DNA from: Oscarella lobularis
Taxonomy: Eukaryota; Porifera; Homoscleromorpha; Homosclerophorida; Oscarellidae
Reading direction: 5' to 3'
Assembly: GCF_947507565.1 (NCBI RefSeq)
Contig: NC_089181.1
Coordinates: 1,993,614 to 2,057,613, forward strand
DNA length: 64,000 bases
In this document: one piece after another, positions 11,838-23,784 of the stretch
Position numbering within the stretch: the stretch's first letter is position 1
How the letters are laid out: every line of letters begins with the position of its first letter
Translations under genes and position numbers: made by a program
Notes under the pieces: model-generated
What the model saw: only the letters and a program-made list of their open reading frames with translations
Database searches by the model: none
Told to the model about the DNA's origin: nothing

Positions 11838-12713
11838 ATGATCTTTACGACTCAAGGCTCAGAAGTTCCGACCAGCACGCCTACGACGACCGCCACAAAT
11901 TTCCATCTCCTGTACGATCACCAACACCCTGCTCCACCCGACGCTAAACAGGTAATGCTCGGTTCGTACTATACCCCGCACATCCGGCCAGTCGGCGACC
12001 TCATCCGGATCCACCTGCCTCTAAAAGCCGACTTCTCATCTCTCTGTTTTTTCATTCCGCAGTTTGCTGCAATGCTGAGTCAGGGCACTCCGTTCGTTCA
12101 ATACGCCGAAAAATTGCCGTGGATGGCGTATCCATCGCAACTCGACGCGTTCGCCGACGCGGCGGCGACTCAACCGCTGACCGGAAAGGACGTTCTTCGA
12201 ACCGTACTCGCCTCGCGTGGTGTCACCTACGAGCCAGAACCGAAACGATCGAAACCGCAACAGGTACTAGTGACACTTTCGGCTCGCTAGAGGCCCTTTA
12301 GTCATTTTCGATTCTTTTCTCAGATGACTACCGAAGAGTTGACGAAAAAGCGCATGCGACGCGAGCGAAACAAAGTGGCGGCGGCCAAGTGTCGACTCAA
12401 GAGGCGCACGCACGCGCAGACCGTTCGACAACAGCACGAAATGCTGTCGAAATCGAACGAGGAACTCGTTCGAACGATACGAAGTCTCGAAAGCGAAGTG
12501 GACGAGTTGCACGCAATGCTTCGAAATCACGCGTGCGTTCTCTCCGACGAAAAAAGGGCGATGGTCGAAAAGGAAATTGAAGATGAAGTCAGAAGGACGA
12601 CGACCATTGTTATGGCCGAGGGTTGTCGTGACGACGACAGCAACGACGGTGACGAAGACGCAGGCGTTGGGTCAATCGACGAAAATTCCGATGACAGCAG
12701 CGCTGAAGAATGA
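11838..12713 (+). CDS. bZIP transcription factor 1 (Fos/ATF3-like)
   Basis: Nuclear DNA-binding dimer of the AP-1/ATF superfamily. Three exons: ATG at 11838 (MIFTTQGSEVPTSTP), a second exon of about 12064-12261, and a third from 12324, joined in phase 0 after CAACAG. The third exon holds the basic region RRERNKVAAAKCRLKRR, with the invariant N and R of the bZIP signature. A leucine zipper with heptad hydrophobics follows (MLSKSNEELVRTIRSLESEV), then LRNHACVL and an acidic, serine-rich tail. The basic region matches Fos, ATF3 and JDP2, but the zipper is too diverged to choose between them. It is paralogous to the next gene: both share AAAKCR, the H-A-C-V-L stretch after the zipper, and an intron/exon layout with a Q-ending exon. 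A TATA box and AP-1 site precede it. Confidence 0.9.
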
Positions 12714-13531
12714 CGATGAGATGAATTAATAAACTAGTAGGCTGTGCCAGAGATGATATGGACGATTGCTGTGCCAGCACGAGTAGTACTATGCATGCAC
12801 GCAACAGGCTTTTACTATATATCTGGGGATTGTTAGATGACCTCACCTCTATTCTGAGTATAATAATGCAAGGCTGGTCCTTTGCAATTGAGATTATGTT
12901 GGGTGTCGTTCGCTAGGATGACTAGTCATTTCTGACGAAATGTTTTCAATAAGCAACCTATTGTAGATACACTTAGCGAGGTTCAGAGAATGGCTTTTCC
13001 CCTCGGCTTGCTCCACGAGTGATCAATTAGCTCCTCAAACATAGTGAACGTTTTTTGCAAAAAGATTCAGTACAAATAATAAGATCACACTGTAACCCAT
13101 ACGTAATTAGGTGGTAGGTAGTGCTACCTATAGAGCGTTCAAAGTTCGTTCACAAAAAAAACATATTTACCTCATTGAGAAGAAACTGGAGTGGTAGCTA
13201 CACTGTACTGACGGGATGTTTTGACCATAGATGCGCATACCACGCATGGCTACGGTAACTTCCAACGGATACACGGATACAGTACTGGTCGGCACTGGAT
13301 ATCCACCCCCGCCTGTAAACTTCCTGTTCCGATCTCCAGCTCGCAAGTCGTACAGTTTCAGAGCCGTGGTTATTGGCTTTGCATCGCTGACGCCGCGAGT
13401 GAATCAGATCCAGCGCAGGTAATAACAACACGTTTCTTTTGCATTAAAAACAAGAGTGTGACGTTGCTTTTTTGGTCTATCAGCCGTCTGTAGGCTATTT
13501 GCAAGGGTCGCATCCGCTCTGTGACCTTTGG
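12714..13531. other. Intergenic region between the two bZIP genes
   Basis: About 0.8 kb without a recognisable gene. Several short frames on both strands have no domain content. It includes the 3' untranslated region of bZIP gene 1 (AATAAA-like ATTAATAAAC close behind the stop codon). The regulatory cluster of bZIP gene 2 lies downstream. Confidence 0.6.
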
Positions 13532-13736
13532 TGACGTCACGCGCGTCCTCGCATTGACCGGATCGGGAAGCTGCACGCGCGATTATACTCCCCGACGCTC
13601 TAAAGTCGAACGGCCTTCTCTTCCTTCGCGATTTGCGAGCAAAAGATGGGTCCGTTCCTCTGTTCTCGGCAGTTCACGCTAAAAAGCAGGAAGTCTCTTT
13701 ACGTCACGGTGACGTTAGTGACGTACCATGACGTCA
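13532..13736 (+). promoter_or_regulatory. CRE cluster upstream of bZIP gene 2
   Basis: Two perfect CREs (TGACGTCA at 13532-13539 and 13729-13736) flank two CRE-like sites (TGACGTTA at 13710, TGACGTAC at 13719) and a TACGTCAC at about 13700. All lie within 330 bp upstream of the bZIP gene 2 start codon at 13864. CREs are bound by ATF/CREB and AP-1 family dimers, so the product of this gene or its neighbour may act here. Confidence 0.6.
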
Positions 13737-13863
13737 ATAGCCGAGAAGCCGGGAGGCCAAACCGACACTAAGCTTAGTTCCATTGTCAAACCTATATGTA
13801 TGAGTTGACCACGGTGCCAGACATTAGACCACACGACCTCTTTCATACAACGCTCGCAAGCAG

Positions 13864-14956
13864 ATGAATTACGAAAATAGAACAGGAAGTGGCTACGCCT
13901 ACGGAGGGGACTGCCTTGTACAAGCGGCTATATCTAAGAGAGCATCCTCCACCGATTTCATTCCGATGCCACCTAATGTGAACGTGACCAGCATGCATCC
14001 GGTGCAAACGTCCGCGCCGCTTACCCACAGCGCCTACACGACGCGTATGCAGACGGCACCACAGGTAACGCGCTGTAATCGGCGCCACTCAGTTCGCGTA
14101 CTATATATACTCCTTCCCGCCTTAGTTCGCTGTCACGAGCGCCCCGTCTCTTATGTATTCCTACCCGCAATCGTCGCCGATGCACTACTACGGCAGCGCG
14201 CCGACGACGCAGCCGGCGACGACGGCAACGACGTTTGGTTCGCGGTACGAAGCACGTGCCGCGGCTACGACTTCGTACAATGCTCGACCGGCGCCGATCG
14301 TCGGCAGATCGCAGTGGAGCTTTCCCGGCGTCGAACAAAGCGATTTGGTTCGAAGCGGACTATTGCCGCAGTCCAGTGCTTTCGAACTCCAGTCTCAGAT
14401 GAATCATGGCCGACGACTCGAGGTAAGGCGCCGTCGCGCTCTTTCCGGTCCCACGCGTCACGTGCTCTAATCTCTTCTCTCTCCATTTACAGCTTACGCT
14501 CGAGGAGCGAAGGCGTCGACAAGTTCGTCGCGAAAAGAACAAGGTCGCGGCGGCAAAGTGCAGAATCAAACGTCGTCAGCACTCGAAGCAGTTGAAAGAG
14601 GTAGGTGCTTACGCCCACGCGCGCCTACTCCTACGCATTCAATGACGTCCGTCCTTTTCTCCTTTCAAACCTTGTACTTTTAGGATTACGAAGAGCTCGA
14701 AAAAAGCACAACGGAAATTCGCGCGACTATTGCCGGCCTGTTGGAAGAGGTGAACAATTTAAAAGCCGCTCTGGTTGACCACGCCTGCGTATTGGATGAA
14801 GATGAGAAAGCCGTTTTGGAAGAGCAGCTCGAAACGCTTCTGACTGAGTCAAATCTTGCGACACCGGTGAATAGAAATGACGTCATGGGGTTGTCGTTGG
14901 ATTCTGATTCGGACGATTGTACACTTTCGACGAGCGATCTCGTTGCAAACGATTAG
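13864..14956 (+). CDS. bZIP transcription factor 2 (Fos/ATF3-like paralogue)
   Basis: Second member of a tandem bZIP pair. Four exons: ATG at 13864 (MNYENRTGSGYAYGG), a Ser/Thr/Tyr-rich activation-type region from about 14128, then a basic-region exon, then the zipper exon from about 14685 to TAG at 14956. The basic region reads RREKNKVAAAKCRIKRRQH. The zipper exon begins DYEELEKSTTEIRATIAGLL and continues with the paralogue-shared DHACVLDEDEKAVLEEQLE. The tail is acidic with repeated SD motifs (SLDSDSDDCTLSTSD). An intron splits the basic region from the zipper; bZIP gene 1 lacks it, so intron gain or loss followed the duplication. A CRE cluster stands upstream. The Fos/ATF3 superfamily is clear; the exact orthologue is not. 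Confidence 0.9.
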
Positions 14957-15142
14957 ACTTTTAATTAGCTAGACATGACACTTCACTGCAAAAGTAGACT
15001 TTTTAGTTTCATTTTTAGATTTTTTAGTTTGAAATAAAATTTCGACGTGTAAAATTTTGGTAACCTAGCGTGCGTTAGTACATACCGTTTGCTGTAAAAC
15101 GCGTCGCTTTGTGACGCGTTATCGCACGTTTTTTCTGTAGCT

Positions 15143-16921
15143 ATGACCGCGGCGAAACTCCCGAACCGCTCTTTCGCTCGTCGCGACGACAGCGAAGACG
15201 ATTTTCGCGACGTTTCGCTTTTCACCTCGGGCCGTCGTCATCCGGACGCGAATCGTTTGCAGGACGCCACATCCTCTGTCCAAATCCTCACGCGCGGACC
15301 GGCTTCGGAGAAAATGCACTTGAACGTAATCGTGCCACAGTTGCCAGTTACCAATTTGATTTGATTGGTGATTGTTTATTTTTAGACGAGAACAGGTACA
15401 TTCTTATTAGATTAGACCTTTACTCCCCTTTCTTCGAACCGAGATGCGAGAATAATGGCGACGATTTTTTACATTCCAGATGACGCAACTGGCATCCGGC
15501 ATTCGTCATTGCCGGATCTCAATGTAAGTGTGGTCCTAATGACTCGCACTCCTAAAGGGCATGTCGTAAGGGCCGATGTCTGATGGTTTGCAGGCCTCCT
15601 TTACGTCATCAAGCGGATTCGACCCTTCTCGCAGCTCCGCCACGGGCTTTCCGCTAGTCACTTTACCCCTGCGTGACACCAATGACGCATCTTCTCCAGT
15701 ATGAATAGTGGGAAACGACAAGATTTTCCTCTCACGTTCGCGTTTTTTTGGAAAAGTTTGTTGGAGGTCGCCAACAGCTGTACGTCGGGACGCCCGTGCT
15801 TTACTACCAGTCCCGAAACGCAGATGCCAGAGGGTTAGGCAAAGAGGAGGGAAAGATCGGTCAAGACAGTTCGACCGAGTCAAAGTGAACTGTTACTGTG
15901 CGTTGTGCTCAGTCAATCGAAATGCTTGTGTTATTACAGTCTTGACGAGCGCTTACCCGTGAGGCGAGACGGTAGACGATCCGTTCCAGGTACTGGTAAT
16001 TGTATTTTTGAGGTTCCTATCATTTCTATTGGAACCTCTCATTGAGGTCCGAGGGGTGCTTCGTCTTTATACGGACAGCCCAGCTGGTGGGGATGCGACG
16101 AGGACAATTCGTCGACGCCGCCGATCAATAACGACGATGAGAACCGAAGCCATCGCGAGCAACTGTCCATCGAAAAACGCGGCGGGGAATGGAAACGAAC
16201 AGAGATAGAGAAAGCGACGGTGACCCATGGAGAATTCGTGCCGGAAACCGCAGAAAAGCCGACGTTGTCGCAGCCAAGACGAGCATGGGCCTCAAATTAC
16301 CATGAGGAAACGGAAGAGGAGGATGTGTCGACGCTTCCATTAACCCCCACGTTGGTCAAACGCCCGTTGTTGAATTTCAGACCGGTTTTCATTTTGTTTT
16401 GTTTTAGGATGCAGGGGTTACGTAATAGTTCCAGTAGGCCATCTTCTGCACGAAGGCAGTGGAATAAGCTAGAGGTTTGATGACTGCATACGTATCGTCG
16501 ATGGCGTGCGAATTTTTGTTTGCCTAGTCGTATGAAAATGTCGTTCTCTCGTCTATTCTCGCTCTTTCGGAGAAACTGAAGCGTTCTTCTGAAATTGCGG
16601 CGCGGAAAGTTCTGTGAGTTTTTCATTCGAGATTGAAGACGCGCTCTGTTCTCAGACCAAAAGTCAAACCAGATTTTTTTAGGCTAATGCGAGATTCTGC
16701 GAGTGTTCAGCGTCGTGTGTTCGGCTTTTCTTCGCCGGAAGAGCAAGACGGAGCAGTGCAAGACATTCCACATTGGAAAACGTCCCATAAGGTACAATGA
16801 TGAATATGGTATCTCTTTGCATTTTACTGACAGCGTATAGGAGACGGCTGCCGTTATAAAAAATCTGCGTCAAGTCGAACATTATTTAGAAGGTACATCG
16901 ATGAATCAAATAGTGACGTAA
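15143..16921 (+). CDS. Unrecognised, largely disordered protein
   Basis: I do not recognise this gene. ATG at 15143 starts MTAAKLPNRSFARRDDSEDD. A set of short exons in the same direction follows: about 15480-15530 (DDATGIRHSSLPDLN), 15594-15700 (Ser/Thr-rich), 16072-16380 (beginning PSWWGCDEDNSSTPP and rich in E, K and T), 16410-16475, 16560-16612 (EKLKRSSEIAARKVL), 16660-16796 (VFGFSSPEEQDGAVQDIPHW) and a last exon ending HYLEGTSMNQIVT with TAA at 16919-16921. Composition is polar and low-complexity, with short helical patches near the C terminus (ETAAVIKNLRQVEHYLE) that might mediate an interaction. Exons between 15700 and 16070 are uncertain. It lies between the bZIP pair and SRF. Only the existence of a gene is supported. 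Confidence 0.5.
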
Positions 16922-17238
16922 AAGTACAGCATATGTTAATTAATAGTTATTGATGAAATCGCTAGTGCAGCTATCGTCCCAGACATCGAATGAGCGTTGC
17001 AAAGGATCGGCATATGTACTGGCAAAGAAAACGTCGTCAACGGTAGTGAACATGTGTAGAGAGATAGTATTGCTAGAAATAAAAGTTTTTTACGCGCATG
17101 CTCGAATCGGTGACGTCTCTCCTTCCATATTTGTACAGGACCCGAGCGTCCAAGCCGAAAAAGGAAGAGAGCAGAGAAAGAAGCACGTGCGGACTCCTTA
17201 TTCGGCTCGAAAACTTGGCGGCACACATCAATCGCAAC
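16922..17238. other. Intergenic / SRF upstream region
   Basis: 317 bp between the stop of the unrecognised gene and the SRF start codon. No gene is seen. It should contain the SRF promoter and 5' untranslated region. Two imperfect CArG-like boxes occur (near 17126 and 17192), neither matching the full consensus. Confidence 0.5.
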
Positions 17239-17353
17239 ATGACGACCCCACCAACGGACGCGAATCGAATCGCTCTCGAACAGGCCCAGCTCGCCGCCCG
17301 TCGCGACGCCTTCGCCTCCGTGTCGCACGAAGACGACTACGAAGACGACGACA

Positions 17354-17389
<36 letters not shown>

Positions 17390-18775
17390 AAGCGGCGCCC
17401 ACAACGACGTCGGCGACTCGATCGTCCAACTCTTCGTCGACGGTGGCGGCGGCGACGACGACGGGCGTCGAGCCGCCGGCGAAGCGAAAGAAGACGCGCG
17501 GACGCGTGAAAATCGAAATGCAATTCATCCAGGACAAGATGCGACGCTACACGACGTTTTCCAAGCGAAAGAGCGGGATCATGAAGAAGGTGAGCTCGAT
17601 TACCGGAAGGGACGGGCGTTTCTCTGAGAATGACGAAAAATCGCGTTTCAGTGAAAGTCACGTGTACTGCGTGCGCACCGAATCCCACCGATACGTACAC
17701 TGTACTTTTTTTTCAGGCCTATGAACTGAGCACGCTAACAGGTACGCAAGTGCTTCTGCTCGTCGCGTCGGAAACGGGTCACGTGTACACGTTCGCCACG
17801 CCGAAACTGCAGCCCATGATCACGTCCGACGCCGGGAAAGCGCTCATACAGACCTGCCTCAACTCTCCGGATTTGATAACGGGTGGCAGTGGCGGCGGCG
17901 GCAGCAGCGGCGGCGGCGGCGGCGACGCAAATGAAACCCCTGGCGGCGAGGGCGAAAGCGGGGCCGGCACCAGCGGCGGAAACGAACCGCCTGATCAGCA
18001 GAGAATGTCGAGCAGCGGGTTCGAAGAGACTGAATTGGTGTACAGCATTGCGGATGAAGAGACAACGTCAAATCGAGCCGTAGGTCTTTCTGTTACAAGT
18101 TTCTGACATTGGACTTTGATGATCTAGGGTCAAACTGCCGTCGCTTCCGACTCGCACCCGGTATCCTCGTCGCCTCCGCTGCTCACCGCAACGCCAACAA
18201 CGTCCAACGTGGCGATTTCTTCCGCGGCGGCTCTACCTGGATTGACTGTACCTATTATTCAGACGGCGGCAGGAGGCTCGGCTGGGACGGCGGTGCCGCA
18301 ATATGCGCTTCAGACAACCCTCGGCTTTCCAAATCTGTTTCCCACTGGCGTTCCGCTATTCAACAACGCGGCACTTTTGGCGCTGCAACATTCTAATGCT
18401 GCACAGCCAGGAGCCGTCACAACGGCTGCAGCAAATCGAATGGTTGGAACGCAGGCTGTAGCAGCGGCTACGGGGACGACGACTTTGCCGCCTGAAACGA
18501 CCTCGTATTCGGCTGCTATGCTGGCGTCGCCGCGGGTCATCACGCCAAATATGGGCGCTCAGTCTTTAGAAAATCTTCCACAGCTCGTCATGCCGTCTCA
18601 TCAGCTTGTCTCCATGGATTCGAATGCTCTGGGGACGGTGATCTATACGCCAACCGGATCAGCGCCACTCAATTCGTCAGGTGGCGACAGCGGCGGCGGC
18701 GGCGGCGGCGGAAGCGAGCCAACTGGCGGGCAGCATGGAGTCTACATTGATGATACAAATGATCCACTAGGATAG
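17239..18775 (+). CDS. SRF: Serum response factor (MADS-box)
   Basis: MADS-box transcription factor binding CArG boxes, controlling cytoskeletal and immediate-early genes with MRTF or TCF partners. ATG at 17239. The N terminus is acidic with glycine and aspartate runs. The MADS/SAM region begins near residue 85 with KKTRGRVKIEMQFI and RRYTTFSKRKSGIMKK. An intron (about 17590-17716) splits the domain, which resumes AYELSTLTGTQVLLLVASET and HVYTFATPKLQPMIT, then KALIQTCLNSPD. These segments are nearly identical to animal SRF, not to MEF2. Exon 2 continues with a Gly/Ser-rich linker. The last exon (from about 18128) is a Thr/Ala/Pro/Gln-rich transactivation-type region ending DDTNDPLG with TAG at 18775. 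Convergent with QPCTL, 166 bp between stops. Confidence 0.97.
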
Positions 18776-18873
18776 AAAGGGATTCTTGCTGGCGTTCTCT
18801 AGCTGTCGTATTCATCGAAGGTCTGTTTTTTCTCATTCATTAGTCATAGATTACCTGAATTCTCATTGCTGAT

Positions 18874-18898
18874 GGGGGGGGGGGGGGGGGGGGGGGGG
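18874..18898. repeat. 25-nt poly-G tract
   Basis: An uninterrupted run of 25 G on the plus strand, in the 166-bp gap between the convergent stop codons of SRF and QPCTL. Long enough to form a G-quadruplex when single-stranded or transcribed. It is also a place where sequencing length is unreliable. Confidence 0.9.
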
Positions 18899-18941
18899 CA
18901 TTTGGTACACGCATTTCTTATGTATAATAATATAACGACAC

Positions 18942-20288
18942 TTAACTATATAACGAGAAGTAATCCGCTAGAAAAACTCGCAATATCAAATTCATATTCT
19001 CAATTGTATTAAAGTCAAGAGCTGATAGGTTGTCGGTCACCTTGTGCCACACCCTTGGAAAAGGCACAGATATCAGATGGAGTATGGGAACGCCTGTGAA
19101 AAGAAAATAACCGTTTTTTTCTTTACATCGTAGCGCTTGAAAATGGCATACCTTTTCTCAGAAAAGGCAGATGGTCATCCTCAATGTGAAGACTACCGCG
19201 TGGCTTTCCCGCAAAGTACGGCCTGTCCAACTTCTTCGGTTCTAGCAGACCCTTCTTCTGTAGCTTCTTTTCTGAAGAGAGAAATACATGATCGCACCTA
19301 AACGAAGCACCGATACTTCAAATTAACCTATTTGCTGAAATCGTCTAAACAGCGATGACGTCGACGGAAATATGTCCCACAGCTGTACATCCGACGTTCC
19401 AATCAGATCAAAAAGTATAAAAGCACTCTTATAAATAAAAAATAGATTACATATATTCTTATATAGAATTTTTGGATTCAATTATTACGATAACGTCCAA
19501 TTCCGTTTTCGCGGTGGCAACCGGATGACGCCGACTCGCCATCGTTTCGGCAAGATGACGCGATCCGTAGATCGAATCCTCGCTCGTCCACTCGACGAAC
19601 GCCTCCTCGCCGTCGAAAAAGATCATCTGAAGACCTGTCTCCGTCAGATCGAGTAAGGGATCGAGAGCGCGAGCGGCGTCGATGAGCATAGCGCACGGTA
19701 CGGCCGAATCCGTCGCGCCGACGAACGATTCGCCGGCTTTCGTCGGCGGAATCAGCTTGGAATCGTAGTGAGCGGCGACGACGAGGCGTTCGCTCGCCGC
19801 CGGATTGAGCGTGACGACGATATTGGCGAATTCCTTTTTGCCGAGCGGAGTCGAAGCGACGAAACGATCCACTTCGACGGTCCATCGACTAAGCGAACGA
19901 AATTGGGAGACGACGAACTGCGGATAATAAATGAGGCCCCTTTCTCGAGGAGAAATTTCGTGCACCTGTCTGACTTCCAAGTTTCCCGGCGTGTCCGGCA
20001 CTCGTACGATTGCGATTCGAGCGAGAACGTCTCTAAATCGCGTCATGTTCGACAGATCGGCCAGCGCTTTCATGCCGGCGCCCGTCAACGCACCGGAATG
20101 CTTAGGCTACGCGCGGTGAAACCCACAGTTCAGCGAAAAGGAAGTAGGTATAAAGAGAATTCCGGTACCTCGACGCCCGAGCCGAACTGCGTCCGATCTG
20201 GAATCTCTTGCGGATACATTATAGCGACGAGAAGACAAACGATGACGGCAAATAAAGCTGCGATGAGGCCACTATTCAAGCTCGACAT
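18942..20288 (-). CDS. QPCTL: Glutaminyl-peptide cyclotransferase, membrane-anchored type
   Basis: Zinc enzyme that cyclises N-terminal Gln (or Glu) to pyroglutamate on secreted proteins. The ATG at 20288 ([17 protein letters not shown]) opens a short cytosolic tail followed directly by one hydrophobic helix, a type II signal anchor as in Golgi QPCTL. Catalytic and zinc residues are in place: [16 protein letters not shown] (Zn Asp), FFDGEEAF (catalytic Glu and Zn Glu), LFDLIG and [11 protein letters not shown] (Zn His). The C terminus [13 protein letters not shown] precedes VWHKVTDN, as in the family. Exons: about 20172-20288, 19490-20104, 19328-19435, about 19150-19270 and 18942-19095. Start codon lies 301 bp from the divergent Smaug start; 3' end converges on SRF. 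An ATG at 20375, further upstream in the same frame, is less likely. Confidence 0.95.
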
Positions 20289-20589
20289 CGCTGTAACGCC
20301 GTAAATAGAAGCGTTACGGAAAAAAGGGCGTGTGTCTAGTCTAGTCCGGGGTCTGCAGAACTCTGACCTTCTCATAAATCCGAGTCATCGCCACACCGAT
20401 GCTACAGTCTCATCGTCGTGGTGCTATAAACGCCTGCCTGTGATTCTCGCGTGGTGTGATCTCCTCTCACGCGCTCTCTCGTCGATCACCGAAGTCCCTG
20501 CGATCGCGCGCGTTTGAGTCGCGTCGATTTTCCGTGCGCCGCGTCTCGTCTCTTTTCTCGCGCTCGCGCGCGCCCGGCGTCCGACGAAA

Positions 20590-23500
20590 ATGAAGTCGTT
20601 TCGCGAACAGATGAACCAGATGGCGCTCTGGTTTACCCAGTGGAACGTCTCCGAGCAGACGATCGCGCTCTACGCGCTGCTCGCGCGCGTATCGGCCGAG
20701 CAGTCGCGATTTCTCTCGCTCTTACTCGAAAACAATCTCAAAGCGAAGAGCGGCGCACTCGCCGACATGGACGAGACCGAACGTCAAGCGAATGATCCCG
20801 GTAAGAGAAAAAACCCAAACGCGGAAGAGCAGAGAAACGAACAAACAAAAAAAACGAACGAACTAAAACGACGCGATTCGCTCGTTTCCTCTTTCGCCCG
20901 TCAGGTGTAGAACGATCGAATCATTCTATTCAGAACCGATCGATTGACGCGAGGGCGGATGGGGTGCAAGCGACGTGTCTCGCTTGTGTTTGCGCGCCGC
21001 CCCGCTTGGCTCCGGTCCCGAGAATCGAGTTAGTAGCGCTGTAGTGTCGCGAGAAGAAATGCTACCCACCTCGTCGTTTTTCGCGGCTCGTACGAAAAAC
21101 AAATTTCCACGAAAAGAGGAATAAACCCCCGTTGCTCTTCCGCCGAAGCCGGCTTCAATGACTGAACTGAGACGCGCGGGCCGCGGGCCGGGCGGCAAGT
21201 TGACTGGACTTTCACGATCACTTACTCTCTCCCTAGATTATATAACCGCGCTCGTTCACGCCGCGTCGCACGAATCGCTCGCCTCCCAACTCATCCCTCG
21301 TCTACTCCTCCTTCAACCGGGCAACGTCGAAGCCCGTCAAGCGTACCTCAAACTCCTTCCCGTCGCCACGCGATTGGGAGGCGGAGTCGCCGGCGAGACC
21401 GGCGGCACTGTCGTCAACGGCGGCGGCGGCGGCGATTCTTCCGCTAACGCCCTCGCCGCGGCACGTCATCAACACTACGACGATTGTCGTCAACTCTTGT
21501 CGCTCACGCTCGTTCATCCGGCCTTTCCCGGCGAGGAGAAACTCGCCGTGCGCGGTTGGCTCGCTCAGCTCGAGGAACAGGCGAGAAGTTGGACTGCGGC
21601 GGCGGGAGATTTGTCGCCGCCGCCGCCCGGCGTCATTGGCTCCATTCCTCATCATCAACATCAGCATCATCAGCATCATCAGCGATGGGCGTCCGTTGGA
21701 TCTCCGGTCGCATTCAAGCAGCACGAGCCTTTGAATGTCGAACCGCCTATGGGACCCATTAATCAGATATTTCCGGCGTCGAATGGGCATCGATTTGCCG
21801 TCGGGCTCCCGGTTGGATTTAGTCAGAATCGTCGGACGAGATCGTTGATGCGTGAAGTCCATCAGCCGCCGTCTCCGCAGCAACAGCAACAAGGCCTTGG
21901 TGGTTTGGGTCTGGATGACGATGGGGAAATCGGTGTTCGGCAATCGCGATCACAGTCGTTTCCCATGTCGGCGTTCATGCACAGCGAAAGCGCTCGTCAT
22001 CAACAGCAACAGCAACAGCAACAGTTCCAGCAGTCACAGCTACAGCAATCGCAACAGCACGGACCGTGGGTGAGCAGTCGTGGCAAACCCCTTGTTGGAT
22101 TTGAGAAGCCTGGAATGAGAGGTCAGCAATTAGATTCCATACTGTGATTTTAGCATCGACTTGCTCTGTTAATTCTCAGACGTGCCAGTGTGGCTAAAGA
22201 GCTTGAGATTGCATAAGTATCAGGAATTGTTTGCTCAAATGTCTTTCGATGACATGATGACCCTGACGGAAGAGGAACTGGAAGAAAAAGTAAAAGTAGA
22301 AAAAGAGATAAACGTCGTCTCGCATCTCTTTGTACGCGTAGAGTGTCACAAAGGGAGCTCGGCACAAGATCGTCGGAAGTATACAGAAGCTGAAGGAAAG
22401 AGGAAATCAACTGGACGCTATGGAAGAGGTACGTGTAGAATCTCGTCTATTCCTGCTCACATAACGTTCTCGTTGCTCAGGACGTCGGAAAACCGAGCAG
22501 ACTGCCGCAGATCATCCAAGACCTGAAGATGATGATCATAACGCCTATCAAACCCCCTCGGCCTGAAGATTCGGGACGCCCGTCGCCGTCTGGCTCCATA
22601 CTTCATAGCAACTCCGATGGACAGCTGAACTTGATTCAGCAGCAGACGCAGAGAGAAGCGGCCACCGGTGGCGGCAATCGCGGAAGCAGCTTGGACGCCG
22701 AGTCCGTCTCGTTGTCGCCGTCACGCGAAAAAATTCCGGAGGAGCATATGACAGTAAAATTTGTTAGAGTACTTCGAAAAGGTTTGTCTGAAAAAAATAT
22801 GCATTGGATCATTATTAATCTCGTGTGTTCTGTTTTCATTGAAGTTTATGCTCAGTTCCAAAGCGGAGGAGTGGATGACGAGATGTTTTCCACGTTTGTT
22901 AGCATTCTGGACAAAGTGCTCGTTAATGAGGTTGGGCTGTCGCCGCGTGGGGCTGAAGAAAAAAGGGCTATCACGCTCTCTCTCTTTTAGGCATTTGAAG
23001 TTGATCTGAAAAAAATTGTTTTCTCTCTAAGAGACCACTGCCAAAAGGACCCACGTCATTTCTATAGGCGCTCAAACGAGATGAAGGGACCGCAACGAAG
23101 GTAAGATACAGCGTTCAAACTGTGCGAGTGCCTCATTTGAGCTCTTATGGTACTCTAGTTACAGTGGATCCGGTCATAGTTTGCACTCTTCGATGATGTC
23201 AGGAAAATCAGCCACTCTGCCGCAGCCGAATCGGCGACGCATTCCACGTCTACCCATCTCCGGCGCTCCTTCGCTGGCGGGCACCTCTGTGACTATGTCA
23301 CCTCATCTCATGGGAATGAACTTTGTGCCGTCGCAGCCCCAGCCGCCAGGAATGGGTGGTGGTGCCGCTGCCGCCGGCGGATATCGAACGAGCAGCATGA
23401 GCTCAGTGAGACCGTCGCACGGAAGACAGGCACGTCCATTGACGTCTATCTGCGCGTATAAGTTAGAGGCTTTTCTTCTTCACGTTAGATGGAGTCTTTC

Positions 23501-23784
23501 GTGAGGACGTATTCGGGACCGCCGTCGCTGCCGTTTGACAAAGGCGAGTTCAGAAGGGATTATGGACTTCAATAACTAGTGGGATATTTTCTACAGGAAG
23601 CTACGGGTCCAATCCAGATTTCTATGGCGGTGAAGGAGATCACTACATGGAAAGGCTTTGTCAGCAAGTTACTGATCACGCTCTTTCCGGTAGAACGCCA
23701 TCGTTTCTCTCCTCGGCTCTCGTTGGACGATTTCTCTTCTCTCTCCCTCTAGATTCTACGGAGAGAAGCGGCTCCGCTTATTGA
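20590..23784 (+). CDS. SAMD4: Smaug-type SAM-domain RNA-binding repressor
   Basis: Post-transcriptional repressor that binds SRE stem-loops in mRNA through a SAM domain and recruits deadenylase. ATG at 20590; the N-terminal Smaug similarity region reads [19 protein letters not shown] then [10 protein letters not shown]. It continues in exon 2 (from about 21236, [20 protein letters not shown] and [17 protein letters not shown]). The same exon carries His- and Gln-rich tracts. The SAM domain starts near 22181 ([30 protein letters not shown]) and, after an intron, ends [20 protein letters not shown], which holds the basic RNA-contact surface. A HEAT-like C-terminal segment and a Pro/Gly-rich region follow. 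The last residues [11 protein letters not shown] and [10 protein letters not shown] match the conserved Smaug C terminus. TGA ends at 23784. Head-to-head with QPCTL. Orthologous to both vertebrate SAMD4A and SAMD4B. Confidence 0.95.

Noticed and set aside
17120-17205. CArG boxes upstream of SRF indicating autoregulation
   Set aside because: CCATATTTGT and CCTTATTCGG each deviate from the CC(A/T)6GG consensus; too weak to report as sites.
16936-17700. 254-codon minus-strand frame overlapping SRF
   Set aside because: It is the antisense shadow of the glycine- and aspartate-rich N terminus of SRF and has only low-complexity runs.
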